A DNA stretch of 35,710 nt from Alphaproteobacteria bacterium (GCA_020846275.1 JADLEG010000279.1:1-35710); one strand, 5' to 3'; numbered from the stretch's first letter, positions 8,102 to 17,344 are shown. Made by a program: numbers and translations. The notes: generated by a model from the letters alone, not told the origin.

Positions 8102-9205
8102 CTATTCGGCGGGGGTCGAGGCGGGGACGGATCCCCGGGCCGGCGCCGGGTCGGCGGCCGCAGGGGCATGCACGGGGCGCAGCGGCAGCACCGGGCGCGC
8201 CTGGCGCTCGATCGCCGGGTCCATGCCCTCGGTCTGGCGCACGATGTAGAGCGGGCGCTGCTTGGCTTCCTCGTAGAGCCGGCCGATATAGGCGCCGATC
8301 ACGCCCAGCGACAGCAGCTGCACCCCGCCCAGCACCATCACCGCGACGATGATCGAGGCATAGCCCGGAACGTCGACGCCCAGGATCAGGGTGCGGAAGG
8401 CGAAGTAGAGTCCCATCAGCACGGCGGGCAGCGCGATCATCGCGCCCAGGTAGGCGCAGGCGGTCAAGGGCGCGGTGCTGAACGACACCAGCCCGTCCAC
8501 AGCGAAGCGGAACAGGTTGCCAAGGCCGAAGGCGCTGCGCCCGTCATGGCGCGGCTCGGGATCGAACGGCACGCCGGTATGGCGGAACCCGACCCAGGCG
8601 TAGAGCCCCTTCATGAAGCGCGCCCGCTCGGGCATCGACTTCAGCGCCTCGACCACCTTGCGGTCGAGCAGGCGGAAGTCGCCGGCGCCGTCCGGCATCT
8701 CGACATCGGCCATACGGCCGAAGGCCCAGTAGAACAGGCGCGACGCATGGCGGCGCAGCACCCCGTCGGTGCGGCGGTCGCGGCGCTGGGCATAGACCAT
8801 CTCGTAGCCCGCCCGCCACTTGGCGATGAAGGTCTCGATCAATTCGGGCGGATGCTGCAGATCGGCGTCGATCAGGACCACGGCCTCGCCGCGCGCGGCA
8901 TCGAGCCCGGCGGTCAGCGCCACTTCCTTGCCGAAATTGCGCGACAGCGACACCAGGCGAACCGCGTCCTCGCGCGCGCGCCAGACCAGCAGCGAGCCCC
9001 AGGTGGCGTCGGTGCTGCCGTCGTCCACGCACACGACTTCATAGGCCAGGCTCAGGCGGTCGAGCGCCGGCAGCAGGCGGTGAAAGAAGGCATCGATGTT
9101 GGCGGCCTCGTTCCGCATCGGAACCACGACGGACAACACCGGATCGGGCGCGGCTGCATGTTCCTTGGATGGTTCTGGCGCCGCCGCCAACGCGGAAACG
9201 GACAT
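8102..9205 (-). CDS. Polyprenyl-phosphate glycosyltransferase, GT2 family (GtrB/ArnC/DPM1-like)
   Basis: A 367-residue enzyme. The N-terminal GT-A domain shows LSVVVPMRNEAANID, VDDGSTDAT, LSRNFGKEVALTAGLD and the nucleotide-sugar metal motif LIDADLQHPPEL. GDFRLLDRKVV follows in the acceptor region. Two transmembrane helices lie near residues 250-275 and 285-310, ending in GAYIGRLYEEAKQRP. This architecture is that of GtrB, ArnC and dolichol-phosphate-mannose synthase-like enzymes, which attach a sugar to undecaprenyl phosphate on the cytoplasmic face. The GtrA flippase, deacetylase and ArnT-like genes nearby would flip, trim and transfer the sugar. The sugar identity is not visible. Confidence 0.93.
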   Translation of the reverse strand: MSVSALAAAPEPSKEHAAAPDPVLSVVVPMRNEAANIDAFFHRLLPALDRLSLAYEVVCVDDGSTDATWGSLLVWRAREDAVRLVSLSRNFGKEVALTAGLDAARGEAVVLIDADLQHPPELIETFIAKWRAGYEMVYAQRRDRRTDGVLRRHASRLFYWAFGRMADVEMPDGAGDFRLLDRKVVEALKSMPERARFMKGLYAWVGFRHTGVPFDPEPRHDGRSAFGLGNLFRFAVDGLVSFSTAPLTACAYLGAMIALPAVLMGLYFAFRTLILGVDVPGYASIIVAVMVLGGVQLLSLGVIGAYIGRLYEEAKQRPLYIVRQTEGMDPAIERQARPVLPLRPVHAPAAADPAPARGSVPASTPAE

Positions 9206-9320
9206 CAGGCACTTACTCCAGCGGCGGCCCCTCTGGGGCGCCGTTTCTGTTTCCCCCGAAATTGAGAACGGGCGAGCTTCCGGGTCTATTCCACGAAAAC
9301 GTGATCAGCGCCGAAAAGCC

Positions 9321-10961
9321 TCAGGGTGCGGCAGGATTCGCCATATAAGTCAGGGCGTTATGGCCGCGCAGGTCGTAGACATGCGCGAGCTTGGTGCCAA
9401 AGCGGCTGACGGCGGCCATCTCGGGAGCCGTCGTTACATAGGTACCCAGCGGGCACTGGTACCTTGTATTGGAGATGTAGAAGTCGGCCTCTACCACGCG
9501 TTGACGCGACCACAGCACGAACCCGGGCGGGAAGAACAGCGAGGCCGAGGTCTCCGGCCCGCAGACCACGACCCGCCAGGGCCGGGCGCCCGGCGGAGGC
9601 GCCCGCTCGGCCAGGGCTTCAGCCGCCGCGCGGAACGCCAAGCCCCAGTAGTCCAGCTCGAATTTCCCCGCCGCCCCCGGCACGCCGCCGGTGAAGGCGT
9701 TGAAGACTAGGTACTGGTACGGATGGCTGCGATAGAGCAGCACGGCCTGGTTGACCGTCGTCGCCGCCAGCAGGGCGATCACCGCGGCGCTGCCGGCCTG
9801 GCCCTTGCGCCACAGCCGGTCGAGCGCCAGCGCGGCCGCGACGCCGAGCGCCGGCACGACGAACAGCAGGTGGCGCATGCCGTCGAACAGTACGGCGCGC
9901 TCCAGCGCGACATAGGCGGGGGGGAATATCGCCGTCAGGGCCAGGACCAGGAAGGGCAAGGCCCTGGCCCAGCGCCCCGGGCCGCGCAGCACCAGGCCGG
10001 CCAGGCCCAAGGCCCCGGCGGCGAGGCTGCCCGCGATCATCAGTTCGGGCAGCATGACCGCCATCATGCCCGGCTCGTAGTACCAGGGCACCGCGATCGA
10101 GCTGACGATCCGGCCATAGAACGGGTAGTCGAAGGTGATCGGGAAGCGGCTGAAGGATTCGAACGACTCCAGCGGCCCGGCGATCGGCCGGTGTTGGGCC
10201 CAGGGCCAGAACAGGTACATCACGCCAAGCGCGGCTGCGGCCGCGCCGATGCCGGGCGCTACCAACGCCGTCGCGCTGCGTACGACCGCGGCGACGCCGC
10301 GCCGGTCCATCAGGGCCAGCACCGCGTACATCGCCAGGGTCGCCGCCAGGTACGCCAGCGCGATCGCGCCGCCGACGCGCGTGCCCATCGCGGCGCCCGC
10401 CGCCAGGCCGAACCCCAGGAAGTCGCGCCATCGCCCCTGCGGCAGGTTGCGGGCAATGCGCACCAGGAACACCGAGGCCCAGGTCATCGCGGCCGCGAAG
10501 GGGATGTCCTTGGGATTGATGAAGCCGTTGCCGTACCACACCGGCGTCAGCGCCAGCAGAAGCAGGGCGACGAAGCCGACGCGCGGCCCGCCCAGGCGCC
10601 GTCCCAGCCGCCAGGTCGCGGCCAGGCCCACGACGCCTACCAGCGCATTGAGCAGGTGCCGCGTGTCGAACTCCCCGAACGGCGAAATCCGGTTGGCGGC
10701 GGCGGCCAGCGTGTCGAACAGCGCGCCGTACCAGTAGAGGTTCACATAGGTGAACGACGACCGATCGCCGCCCAGGGTCAGGTAGTAGTTGAGCGACAGC
10801 TTGCCGTAGGTGTTCTGGACCGGTTCGTCCCACGAGATGCCGTAGTCGCGGAAATTCAGCGCGATCGCGAGCGCAACCAGCCCCAGGACGGCCCAGGCCA
10901 ATCGGTCATAGATCGGACCGTCCGGCCCGAAGCCCGGCCGGGCTGATGCTGCGTGTCCCAT
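9321..10961 (-). CDS. GT-C fold glycosyltransferase (family 39, ArnT-like) membrane protein
   Basis: A 546-residue polytopic membrane protein. After the first helix comes NFRDYGISWDEPVQ, with an acidic pair Asp45-Glu46 in the first periplasmic loop. Further on is NGFINPKDIPFAAAMTW. Both are typical of the PMT/ArnT GT-C superfamily, in which the loop acidic residue is catalytic. About ten to twelve hydrophobic segments follow, then a soluble C-terminal part of about 130 residues. It should transfer a sugar from a polyprenyl-phosphate donor to a lipid or glycan in the periplasm. The frame is open further upstream, through the mscL region on the same strand, but ATG 10961 (or GTG 10967) directly precedes the conserved N-terminus. 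The acceptor is unknown. Confidence 0.82.
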   Translation of the reverse strand: MGHAASARPGFGPDGPIYDRLAWAVLGLVALAIALNFRDYGISWDEPVQNTYGKLSLNYYLTLGGDRSSFTYVNLYWYGALFDTLAAAANRISPFGEFDTRHLLNALVGVVGLAATWRLGRRLGGPRVGFVALLLLALTPVWYGNGFINPKDIPFAAAMTWASVFLVRIARNLPQGRWRDFLGFGLAAGAAMGTRVGGAIALAYLAATLAMYAVLALMDRRGVAAVVRSATALVAPGIGAAAAALGVMYLFWPWAQHRPIAGPLESFESFSRFPITFDYPFYGRIVSSIAVPWYYEPGMMAVMLPELMIAGSLAAGALGLAGLVLRGPGRWARALPFLVLALTAIFPPAYVALERAVLFDGMRHLLFVVPALGVAAALALDRLWRKGQAGSAAVIALLAATTVNQAVLLYRSHPYQYLVFNAFTGGVPGAAGKFELDYWGLAFRAAAEALAERAPPPGARPWRVVVCGPETSASLFFPPGFVLWSRQRVVEADFYISNTRYQCPLGTYVTTAPEMAAVSRFGTKLAHVYDLRGHNALTYMANPAAP

Positions 10962-11014
10962 TGCCACCGGGAGATAACGGTCGGGCGGCCCGGTTCTTCC
11001 GCCCCGCGCGGTGC

Positions 11015-11431
11015 CTAGGGCCGCTTTTTCAGCAGGTCGCGGATTTCCGTCAGCAGCACCTCCTGGGCTGGCGGCGGCGGCGGGGCTGCCGGCGGCTTGT
11101 TGAAGCGGTTGACCTGCTTGACCAGGATGAACACGGCCCAGGCGACGATCAGGAACTTGATCACCGCGTTGATGAACAGGCCGATGTTCAAGGTTGCCGC
11201 GCCGGCCTTCTGCGCCTCGGCGATGGTCGCATAGCTGCCCTTGCCGAGGGTGATGAAAATGTTCGAGAAGTCGATCCCGCCCAGGATCAGCCCGATCGGC
11301 GGCATGATGATGTCGTTGACCAGCGAGTTGACGATCGCGGTGAAGGCCGCGCCGATGATGATGCCCACCGCCAGGTCGATGACGTTGCCCCGGGCGATGA
11401 ACGCCTTGAATTCCTGCAGCATGGCCGACAT
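11015..11431 (-). CDS. mscL: Large-conductance mechanosensitive channel MscL
   Basis: A 138-residue protein of normal MscL length. It begins [20 protein letters not shown], followed by TM1 ([24 protein letters not shown]), a periplasmic loop with [10 protein letters not shown]2 ([24 protein letters not shown]) and a cytoplasmic helix ending [13 protein letters not shown] proline run ([10 protein letters not shown]) links TM2 to the last helix. The homopentamer opens as an emergency valve upon osmotic downshock. A strong ribosome site (GGGAGGG, 5 nt before ATG) supports the start. It is transcribed divergently from the Liv-type binding protein gene and probably stands alone or runs into the GT-C gene 53 bases downstream. 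Confidence 0.98.
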   Translation of the reverse strand: MSAMLQEFKAFIARGNVIDLAVGIIIGAAFTAIVNSLVNDIIMPPIGLILGGIDFSNIFITLGKGSYATIAEAQKAGAATLNIGLFINAVIKFLIVAWAVFILVKQVNRFNKPPAAPPPPPAQEVLLTEIRDLLKKRP

Positions 11432-11540
11432 GGTTTCCCTCCCTTGCGGCCCCCGGGCCGTTCAGGGAAAACCTGCCATCGCTAAGGGCGGCGCGCAATC
11501 CGGCGGACGCATAGATGTGAACCGCGAGCCGGCATGCGGC

Positions 11541-11572
11541 TTGTGAGCGCAAAAGCGTCTGCACTATAGTGC
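11541..11572 (+). promoter_or_regulatory. Promoter of the Liv-type importer, -10 box inside a palindrome
   Basis: A -35-like TTGTGA (11541-11546) is followed after 18 bases by TATAGT (11565-11570). The -10 box lies within a perfect 12-base palindrome GCACTATAGTGC (11561-11572), a good place for a repressor. The start codon of the binding-protein gene is 53 bases downstream of the palindrome. Promoter function and a repressor are inferred from sequence alone. Confidence 0.55.
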
Positions 11573-11624
11573 CTGATAGGGAACGCGCCCAATGCGTTCG
11601 CGCAACATGGGAGGAGAAGAGACA

Positions 11625-12821
11625 ATGACCCTACGCACGCGCCGCCGCTTTCTCGCCGGGGCCGGGGCTGGGCTGGGCGTCGCCGCCGCCGGCGGCTTCG
11701 TGCCGACGCGCTTCGCGATCGGACAGAAGGCCAAGCTGAAGATCGGCCTGATGCTGCCCTATACCGGCACCTACGCCGCGCTCGGCCACAACATCACCGA
11801 CGCGATGAAGATGCGGCTGGCCGAGGCCGGCAACAAGCTGGGCGGCCGCGAGTACGACATCGTGCAGCTCGACGACGAGTCGGCGCCGCCCAAGGGCAAG
11901 GACAACGCCGCTCGCCTGCTGGTGCGCGAGAAGTGCGACATGCTGATCGGCACGGTGCATTCCGGCGTCGTGCTGGCGATGGCGCAGGTGGCCAAGGAGG
12001 AGGACAAGTTCCTGGTCATCCCCAACGCCGGCGCGGTCGACCTGACGCGCAAGGGCTGCACGCCCAAGCTGTTCCGCACCTCGTTCTCGAACTGGCAGCC
12101 GGCCTTCCCGTGCGGCGACGTGGCGCTGAAGGACGGCGCCAAGACCGCGGTGCTGATGACCTGGAACTATCCCGCCGGCCACGACAGCCTGCAAGGCTTC
12201 AAGGACAGCTTCACCAAGGGCGGCGGCAAGATCCTGAAGGAGATCCTGATCGACTTCCCCAACGTCGAGTTCCAGGCCGGCCTGACCGAGATTGCGTCGC
12301 TGAAGCCGGACTGCGTCTACGTGTTCTTCGCCGGCGCCGGGGCGCTGAAGTTCATGAAGGACTACGAGGCCGCGGGGCTGAAGGCGAAGATCTCGCTCTA
12401 CGGCCCGGGCTTCCTGACCGACGGCGTCTACCGCGAGGCCGGCTCGGCGGCGTCGGGCATCAAGACCACGCTGCATTACGCCGACGACCTCGACAATCCG
12501 ATGAACAGGAAATTCCGCGCCGACTTCAAGAAGCAGACCAACCGCGACTGCGACGTCTATGCCGTCCAGGGCTACGACACCGGCACCTTCCTGGTGCAGG
12601 GGCTGCAGGCCGTGCAGGGCGACCTCGGCGCCGACAAGGCGCTGGTGAAGGCCTGGGAAGCGTCCAAGATCGACAGTCCGCGCGGCATGTTCACCCTCTC
12701 CAAGTCGCACGACCCGGTGCAGGACATCTACCTGCGCCAGGTCTGGGGCGGCGAGGAGAAATACCTGGGCGTCGCGCACAAGGCGCTGGCCGATCCGGGC
12801 ACGGGCTGCACGATGGCGTGA
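11625..12821 (+). CDS. Branched-chain amino acid-type ABC substrate-binding protein (LivK/HbaE-like)
   Basis: A 398-residue periplasmic binding protein of the type I (LivJ/LivK, receptor-family) fold. It has a Tat-like signal (RTRRRFLAGAGAGLGVAAAGG), and the mature part starts LKIGLMLPYTGTYAALG. VIPNAGAVDLTRKGC and YDTGTFLVQGL are in the expected places. ATG 11625 follows a strong GGGAGGAG, so the upstream in-frame ATG at 11592 is unlikely. Relatives bind leucine-type amino acids, but many bind aromatic acids such as benzoate, 4-hydroxybenzoate or phenylpropanoids. Because box genes lie 7 kb downstream, an aromatic ligand is a reasonable inference. A repeat region separates it from the permease genes on the same strand. 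Confidence 0.9.
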   Translation: MTLRTRRRFLAGAGAGLGVAAAGGFVPTRFAIGQKAKLKIGLMLPYTGTYAALGHNITDAMKMRLAEAGNKLGGREYDIVQLDDESAPPKGKDNAARLLVREKCDMLIGTVHSGVVLAMAQVAKEEDKFLVIPNAGAVDLTRKGCTPKLFRTSFSNWQPAFPCGDVALKDGAKTAVLMTWNYPAGHDSLQGFKDSFTKGGGKILKEILIDFPNVEFQAGLTEIASLKPDCVYVFFAGAGALKFMKDYEAAGLKAKISLYGPGFLTDGVYREAGSAASGIKTTLHYADDLDNPMNRKFRADFKKQTNRDCDVYAVQGYDTGTFLVQGLQAVQGDLGADKALVKAWEASKIDSPRGMFTLSKSHDPVQDIYLRQVWGGEEKYLGVAHKALADPGTGCTMA

Positions 12822-12827
12822 GTTTCT

Positions 12828-12950
12828 CCGGTCTCCTCGCCCTTCGAGACGGCTGCTGCGCAGCCTCCTCAGGGTGAGGAGACCGGAGCGCTCCAACACT
12901 CCCTCATCCTGAGGAGGGCCGAAGGCCCGTCTCGAAGGATGAGGAGCGCT
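12828..12950. repeat. REP-like palindrome pair (CATCCT/AGGATG family), set 1
   Basis: Two hairpin-forming units lie between the binding-protein gene and livH. Unit 1 (12828-12886) has outer arms 12828-12838 / 12876-12886 of 11 perfect bases, then CCCT/AGGG, and an inner stem GGCTGC-TGC-GCAGCC. Unit 2 (12903-12943) has arms CTCATCCT / AGGATGAG and an inner stem GGGCC-GAA-GGCCC; it is flanked by AGCGCT on both sides (12887-12892 and 12945-12950). The units are in opposite orientation. In mRNA they could stabilise the binding-protein message or limit read-through into the permease genes. This is the only set of this family found between two genes of the same strand. Confidence 0.85.
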
Positions 12951-13011
12951 TCAACAGCGCGAACATGCTAGGACGTTCGGCCCGAACACCCGCCCGGGGG
13001 GAAAACGCGCG

Positions 13012-13881
13012 GTGTCGCTGTCCTATTTCCTGATCCAGACCCTGAACGGGGTGCAATACGGGTTCCTGCTGTTCCTGGTCGCCAGCGGGCTTACGCTCGT
13101 GTTCGGGATCATGGGCGTCATCAACCTGGCGCATGGCGCGTTCTACATGGTGGGCGCCTATCTCGCCTGGTGGTTCGCTCGGGCCACGGGCAGCTTCGTG
13201 CTGGCGGTCCTGCTGGCGCTGCCGATCACCGTGCTGCTGGGCCTCTTGATCGAGCGCTTCGGCATCCGCCATCTCTACGCGCGCGACCACCTGCACCAGG
13301 TGCTGTTCACCTACGGGCTGATCCTGATCCTCAACGAGGTGCAGCGCGTGGTGTTCGGCAACGACGTGCACGGCGTGGCGATCCCGCCCCTGCTGGCGGG
13401 CTCGCTGCCGCTCACCGAGGCGCAGAGCTACCCGATCTACCGGCTGTTCATCTCGGTCGCCTGCGTGGCGGTGGCCGGCGCGCTCTACCTGGTGATCCAG
13501 CGCACGCGGCTCGGCATGGTGATCCGGGCCGGCTCGACCCACCGCGAGATGGTGGCGGCGCTGGGCTTCGATATCGGCCGGCTGTTCATGGTGGTGTTCG
13601 GGCTCGGCGTGGCGCTGGCGGCCTTCGCGGGCATGATCGCCGCCCCCGTCAACACCGTCTATCCCGGCATGGGCGACCAGATCCTGATCATCTCCTTCGT
13701 CGTGGTGGTGATCGGCGGCATCGGCTCGATCAAGGGCGCCTTCGTCGGCGCCATGCTGGTGGGCATCGCCGATACCTACGGCCGCGTGCTGCTGCCCACG
13801 GGCGCGGGGGTCGTGGTCTATGCGGTGATGGCGCTGGTGCTGCTGTGGCGGCCGCAGGGCCTGTTCGGGCGCATGGCGTAG
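13012..13881 (+). CDS. livH: Branched-chain amino acid-type ABC permease LivH
   Basis: A 289-residue permease of normal LivH length. It begins FLIQTLNGVQYGFLLFLVASGLTLVFGIMGVINLAHG, a hallmark of LivH proteins. GMVIRAGSTHREMVAALGFDI (EAA-like coupling region) and IGGIGSIKGAFVGAMLVG near the C-terminus also match. About eight hydrophobic segments are visible. It pairs with LivM to form the membrane channel. The GTG start at 13012 follows a G-rich ribosome site (CGGGGGGAAAA). livM follows after 7 bases. The same family serves aromatic-acid uptake in several aromatic degraders. Confidence 0.93.
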   Translation: MSLSYFLIQTLNGVQYGFLLFLVASGLTLVFGIMGVINLAHGAFYMVGAYLAWWFARATGSFVLAVLLALPITVLLGLLIERFGIRHLYARDHLHQVLFTYGLILILNEVQRVVFGNDVHGVAIPPLLAGSLPLTEAQSYPIYRLFISVACVAVAGALYLVIQRTRLGMVIRAGSTHREMVAALGFDIGRLFMVVFGLGVALAAFAGMIAAPVNTVYPGMGDQILIISFVVVVIGGIGSIKGAFVGAMLVGIADTYGRVLLPTGAGVVVYAVMALVLLWRPQGLFGRMA

Positions 13882-13888
13882 GCCGGCC

Positions 13889-14872
13889 ATGCCGCATCTC
13901 TCGCGCGCCGCGCTGACCGCGCTTGTCCTGGCGACCGGGTTCCTCGCCCTGTTCCCGCTGTGGGGCGACACGTTCTACATCCGCTTCGTCACCAAGATCA
14001 TGGTCTACGCGCTGTTCGCCATGAGCCTCGACCTCCTGGTCGGCTATGCCGGGCTGGTCAGCCTGGGGCACGCGGCGTTCTTCGGCATCGCCGTCTATGC
14101 GGTGGCGGGGCTGGTGAACAAGGCCGGCGTCACCAGCGCCTTCGTGCTGCTGCCCGCCGCGCTGGGCGCCTCGGCGATGGCGGCGGCGGCGATCGGCTGG
14201 CTCAGCATCCGCACCTCCGGCGTCTATTTCATCATGATCACGCTGGCGCTGGCGCAGATGCTGTTCTACTTCTTCAACGACCAGAAATACTGGGGCGGCA
14301 CGGACGGCATGAACATCGACCAGCGCCCGACCCTGGCGCTGGGCGACCTGACCCTGCTGAACTTCGGCAGCCGCCTGCAGCTCTACTACCTCGCCCTCGC
14401 CTGCCTGGCGGGCGCCTTCGTGCTGCTCGCGGTGCTGCTGCGCAGCCCGTTCGGGCACGCGCTGGTGGGCATCCGCGCCAACGAGGGGCGGATGCGCGCG
14501 CTGGGCTACGACGTGCAGCGCGTGAAGCTGATCGCCTTCGTGATCGCCGGCACGCTGGCCGGCCTCGCCGGTTTCCTCGAGGCCGCGCGCAGCACCTTCG
14601 CCACGCCGGCGCTGCTGGGCTGGCACGAATCCGGCCACGTGCTGGTGCTGGTGATCCTGGGCGGCATGGGCACGCTCTACGGGCCGGTGCTCGGCGCCTT
14701 CGTCGTGCTGCTGCTCGAGGATTATTTCGCCACGCTGACCGACCGCTGGCTGCTGATCATGGGCGTGTTCGTGATCGCGGTGGTGATGTTCCTGCCCGAC
14801 GGCCTGGCCGGACTGTTCCGTCGCGTCGCGTCGCTCGCGCGCGGGCGCGGGCGGAGCGCGGGCGATGGCTGA
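13889..14872 (+). CDS. livM: Branched-chain amino acid-type ABC permease LivM
   Basis: A 327-residue permease. It shows KIMVYALFAMSLDLLVGYAGLVSLGHAAFFGIAVY, the LivM hallmark, then GWLSIRTSGVYFIMITLALAQM, LVGIRANEGRMRALGYDVQRVK (coupling loop) and VLVLVILGGMGTLYGPVLGAF. About nine to ten hydrophobic segments are present. A short basic tail ends the protein. Its last 8 bases overlap the ATG at 14865 proposed for livG, so translation is coupled. It forms the import channel with LivH. Confidence 0.93.
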   Translation: MPHLSRAALTALVLATGFLALFPLWGDTFYIRFVTKIMVYALFAMSLDLLVGYAGLVSLGHAAFFGIAVYAVAGLVNKAGVTSAFVLLPAALGASAMAAAAIGWLSIRTSGVYFIMITLALAQMLFYFFNDQKYWGGTDGMNIDQRPTLALGDLTLLNFGSRLQLYYLALACLAGAFVLLAVLLRSPFGHALVGIRANEGRMRALGYDVQRVKLIAFVIAGTLAGLAGFLEAARSTFATPALLGWHESGHVLVLVILGGMGTLYGPVLGAFVVLLLEDYFATLTDRWLLIMGVFVIAVVMFLPDGLAGLFRRVASLARGRGRSAGDG

Positions 14873-15610
14873 CGCGATGCTGGAAACGCGGGGGCTGAGC
14901 CGCCGCTTCGGCGGGCTGGCGGCGGTCCAGGATGTCAGCCTGGCGGTCGCGCGCGGAAAGGTCCACGCCATCGTCGGCCCGAACGGCGCCGGCAAGACGA
15001 CGCTGATCAACCTTCTGTCCGGCGACCTGCGGCCGAGCGACGGCAAGGTCAGCTACCAGGGCAGCGACATCACCGGCTGGCCGGCGCATCGCGTGGCGCA
15101 GGCCGGCATCGGCCGCTCCTACCAGAAGACCAACGTGTTCCGCGAGTTCACGGCGCTCGAGAATTGCGCGCTGGCGGCCGAGGCCCGCCTGCCGCGCCTG
15201 CACCTCTTCCGCGCCGCCGCGACGTTTCGCGAGACCGCGGCGCGCGCCGAGCGCGCGCTGGCGCTGTGCAGCCTCGAGACCCGGCGCGAGACCCGCGCCG
15301 CGTCGCTCAGCTACGGCGAGCAGCGCCAGCTCGAGCTCGCGATGATGCTGGCGACCGAGCCGCAGCTCCTGCTGCTGGACGAGCCGCTCGCCGGCATGGG
15401 ACCGGAGGAAAGCGCGCGCGTCGTCGACCTGTTGAAGAGGCTGGCCGCCGACCACACGATGGTGATGATCGAGCACGACATGGATGCGGTGTTCGCCATC
15501 GCCGACACGATCACCGTGATGGTCAACGGCAGCGTGCTCGCCTCGGGCGCGCCCCAGGCAATCCGCGCCAACCGCGAGGTGCAGCGGGCCTATCTGGGCG
15601 AGGACGCGGC

Positions 15611-15614
<4 letters not shown>
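14865..15614 (+). CDS. livG: Branched-chain amino acid-type ABC ATP-binding protein LivG
   Basis: A 249-residue ATPase with Walker A GPNGAGKTTLINLLSG (from about residue 39), GIGRSYQKTNVFREFT (Q-loop region), signature LSYGEQRQLELAM, Walker B LLLLDEPLAGM and switch MIEHDMDAVF. It ends QRAYLGEDAA, as is usual for LivG. The partner LivF overlaps by four bases (ATGA). ATG 14865 overlaps the livM stop; ATG 14877 (MLETRGLSRRF), 5 nt after that stop, is an alternative that trims only four residues. It powers the importer with LivF. Confidence 0.94.
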
Positions 15615-16334
<720 letters not shown>

Positions 16335-16336
<2 letters not shown>

Positions 16337-16496
16337 GCGTTCCTCATCCTTCGAGACGGCGCTTCGCGCCTCCTCAGGATGACGCGATGGATTGGTGTGC
16401 GCAAAAAGTTTGCGTCATCCTGAGGAGCGAGCGTAGCGAGCGTCTCGAAGGATGAGGAGCGAGCAAAGCGAGCGTCTCGAAGGATGAGGAACGCCT
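16335..16496. repeat. REP-like palindrome set 2 with 24-bp perfect outer arms, between convergent genes
   Basis: The outer arms 16335-16358 and 16473-16496 are perfect 24-base inverted repeats (AGGCGTTCCTCATCC... and its complement). They touch the stop codons of livF and of the convergent hydrolase gene. Inside lie one unit in forward orientation (TCATCCT 16344-16350 ... AGGATGA 16376-16382) and, from 16414, reversed units. The part GAGCGAGCRWAGCGAGCGTC plus CTCGAAGGATGAG occurs twice in tandem (about 16425-16456 and 16457-16488). A bidirectional terminator or mRNA-end stabiliser is likely. Confidence 0.88.
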
Positions 16497-17265
16497 ACAC
16501 CGCGCCCAGAAACCGTCCCACCGCCTCCAGCACCATCGCCGGCTGGTCGCGGTGCGGGGAGTGCTTGCAGTTGGGTAGCATCAATTTCTCCGCCCGCCCG
16601 CCGACCTGGCGCACGATCGCGTCGACCTGCGATTCCGTGCCGTACTCGTCGTCCATTCCCTGCATCGCCAGCACCGGCACCGTGATGCGCGGCAGGTATT
16701 CCTCGATGTTCCAGCGCCAGAAATCCTCCGACAGCCACACGTCGTTCCAGCCGCGGAAGGCGTTGTCCACGTTGTCGCCGTGATAGCGCATCAGCCGCTG
16801 GCGCAGGTCGGTCTTTTCGTAGACCACGCGCGCCTCGGCGATGCTGTCCACGCAGACCTTCTCGTTGAACACGTGCGCGGCCATGGTGACGACGCCCTTG
16901 AGACCGCGATGCGGGTCGCCACCGGCGTGGATCAGCGCGATCGAGCCGCCGTCGCTGTGGCCGAGCAGCACGCAGTCGCCGATGCCCGCCGCGTCGAGCA
17001 CCCTGGGCAGCACGTCCAGCGCCTCGCGGTGCATGTAGGTCGTGGGCCAGGGCAGGGGTGACGGCGAGGACTTGCCGTAGCCGGCGCGGCTGTAGAGGAA
17101 CACCGGCGCGCCGGCGGACGCCGACAGCTTGTCGGGGAAGTCGCGCCACATCGACACGCTGCCCAGGCCCTCGTGCAGCAGCACCAGGGTGGGGATGCCG
17201 GGATCGCCGGCGATGCGCCGGCACTCCAGCCTGGCGCCGGCGATGTCGAGGAATTGGTCGGTCAT
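16495..17265 (-). CDS. Alpha/beta hydrolase
   Basis: A 256-residue alpha/beta-fold hydrolase. It has the oxyanion-region LLHEGLGS (residues 29-36), the nucleophile elbow LGHSDGGS with Ser104, an acid-strand region VLAMQGMDDEYG and a late histidine in NCKHSPHRDQP. It should hydrolyse an ester, lactone or similar bond in the cytoplasm. Benzoyl-CoA (box) gene clusters of other bacteria can include such a hydrolase, and here it lies between the importer and the box genes. A role in that pathway is a plausible inference but not shown. ATG 17265 starts right before the domain; an upstream ATG at 17313 would add 16 residues. The stop lies in a repeat arm shared with livF. Confidence 0.85.
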   Translation of the reverse strand: MTDQFLDIAGARLECRRIAGDPGIPTLVLLHEGLGSVSMWRDFPDKLSASAGAPVFLYSRAGYGKSSPSPLPWPTTYMHREALDVLPRVLDAAGIGDCVLLGHSDGGSIALIHAGGDPHRGLKGVVTMAAHVFNEKVCVDSIAEARVVYEKTDLRQRLMRYHGDNVDNAFRGWNDVWLSEDFWRWNIEEYLPRITVPVLAMQGMDDEYGTESQVDAIVRQVGGRAEKLMLPNCKHSPHRDQPAMVLEAVGRFLGAV

Positions 17266-17344
17266 GCGATCAAGCAGAGGTGAGTGGAGGGAACGCGGCG
17301 GAGCGGCGATCATTACACCGGCTGGCCGCAGCGGGGAACGCCTG

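Noticed and set aside
7067..9265. A 732-codon plus-strand open frame
   Set aside because: It is antisense to the methyltransferase and GT2 genes and looks like a GC-driven shadow.
9206..9320. GC-rich hairpin near 9222-9243 as a terminator between the GT-C and GT2 genes
   Set aside because: The stem is broken by mismatches and no T run follows in the transcribed direction; the genes could still be co-transcribed.
10962..11564. Upstream extension of the GT-C glycosyltransferase frame
   Set aside because: It overlaps mscL on the same strand in another frame. mscL is unmistakable, and the GT-C protein begins properly at 10961.
16425..16490. Tandem, evenly spaced repeat units that might be a small CRISPR
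   Set aside because: The units are adjacent with no spacers, are palindromic, and belong to the REP-like family seen at other gene ends. No cas gene is present.
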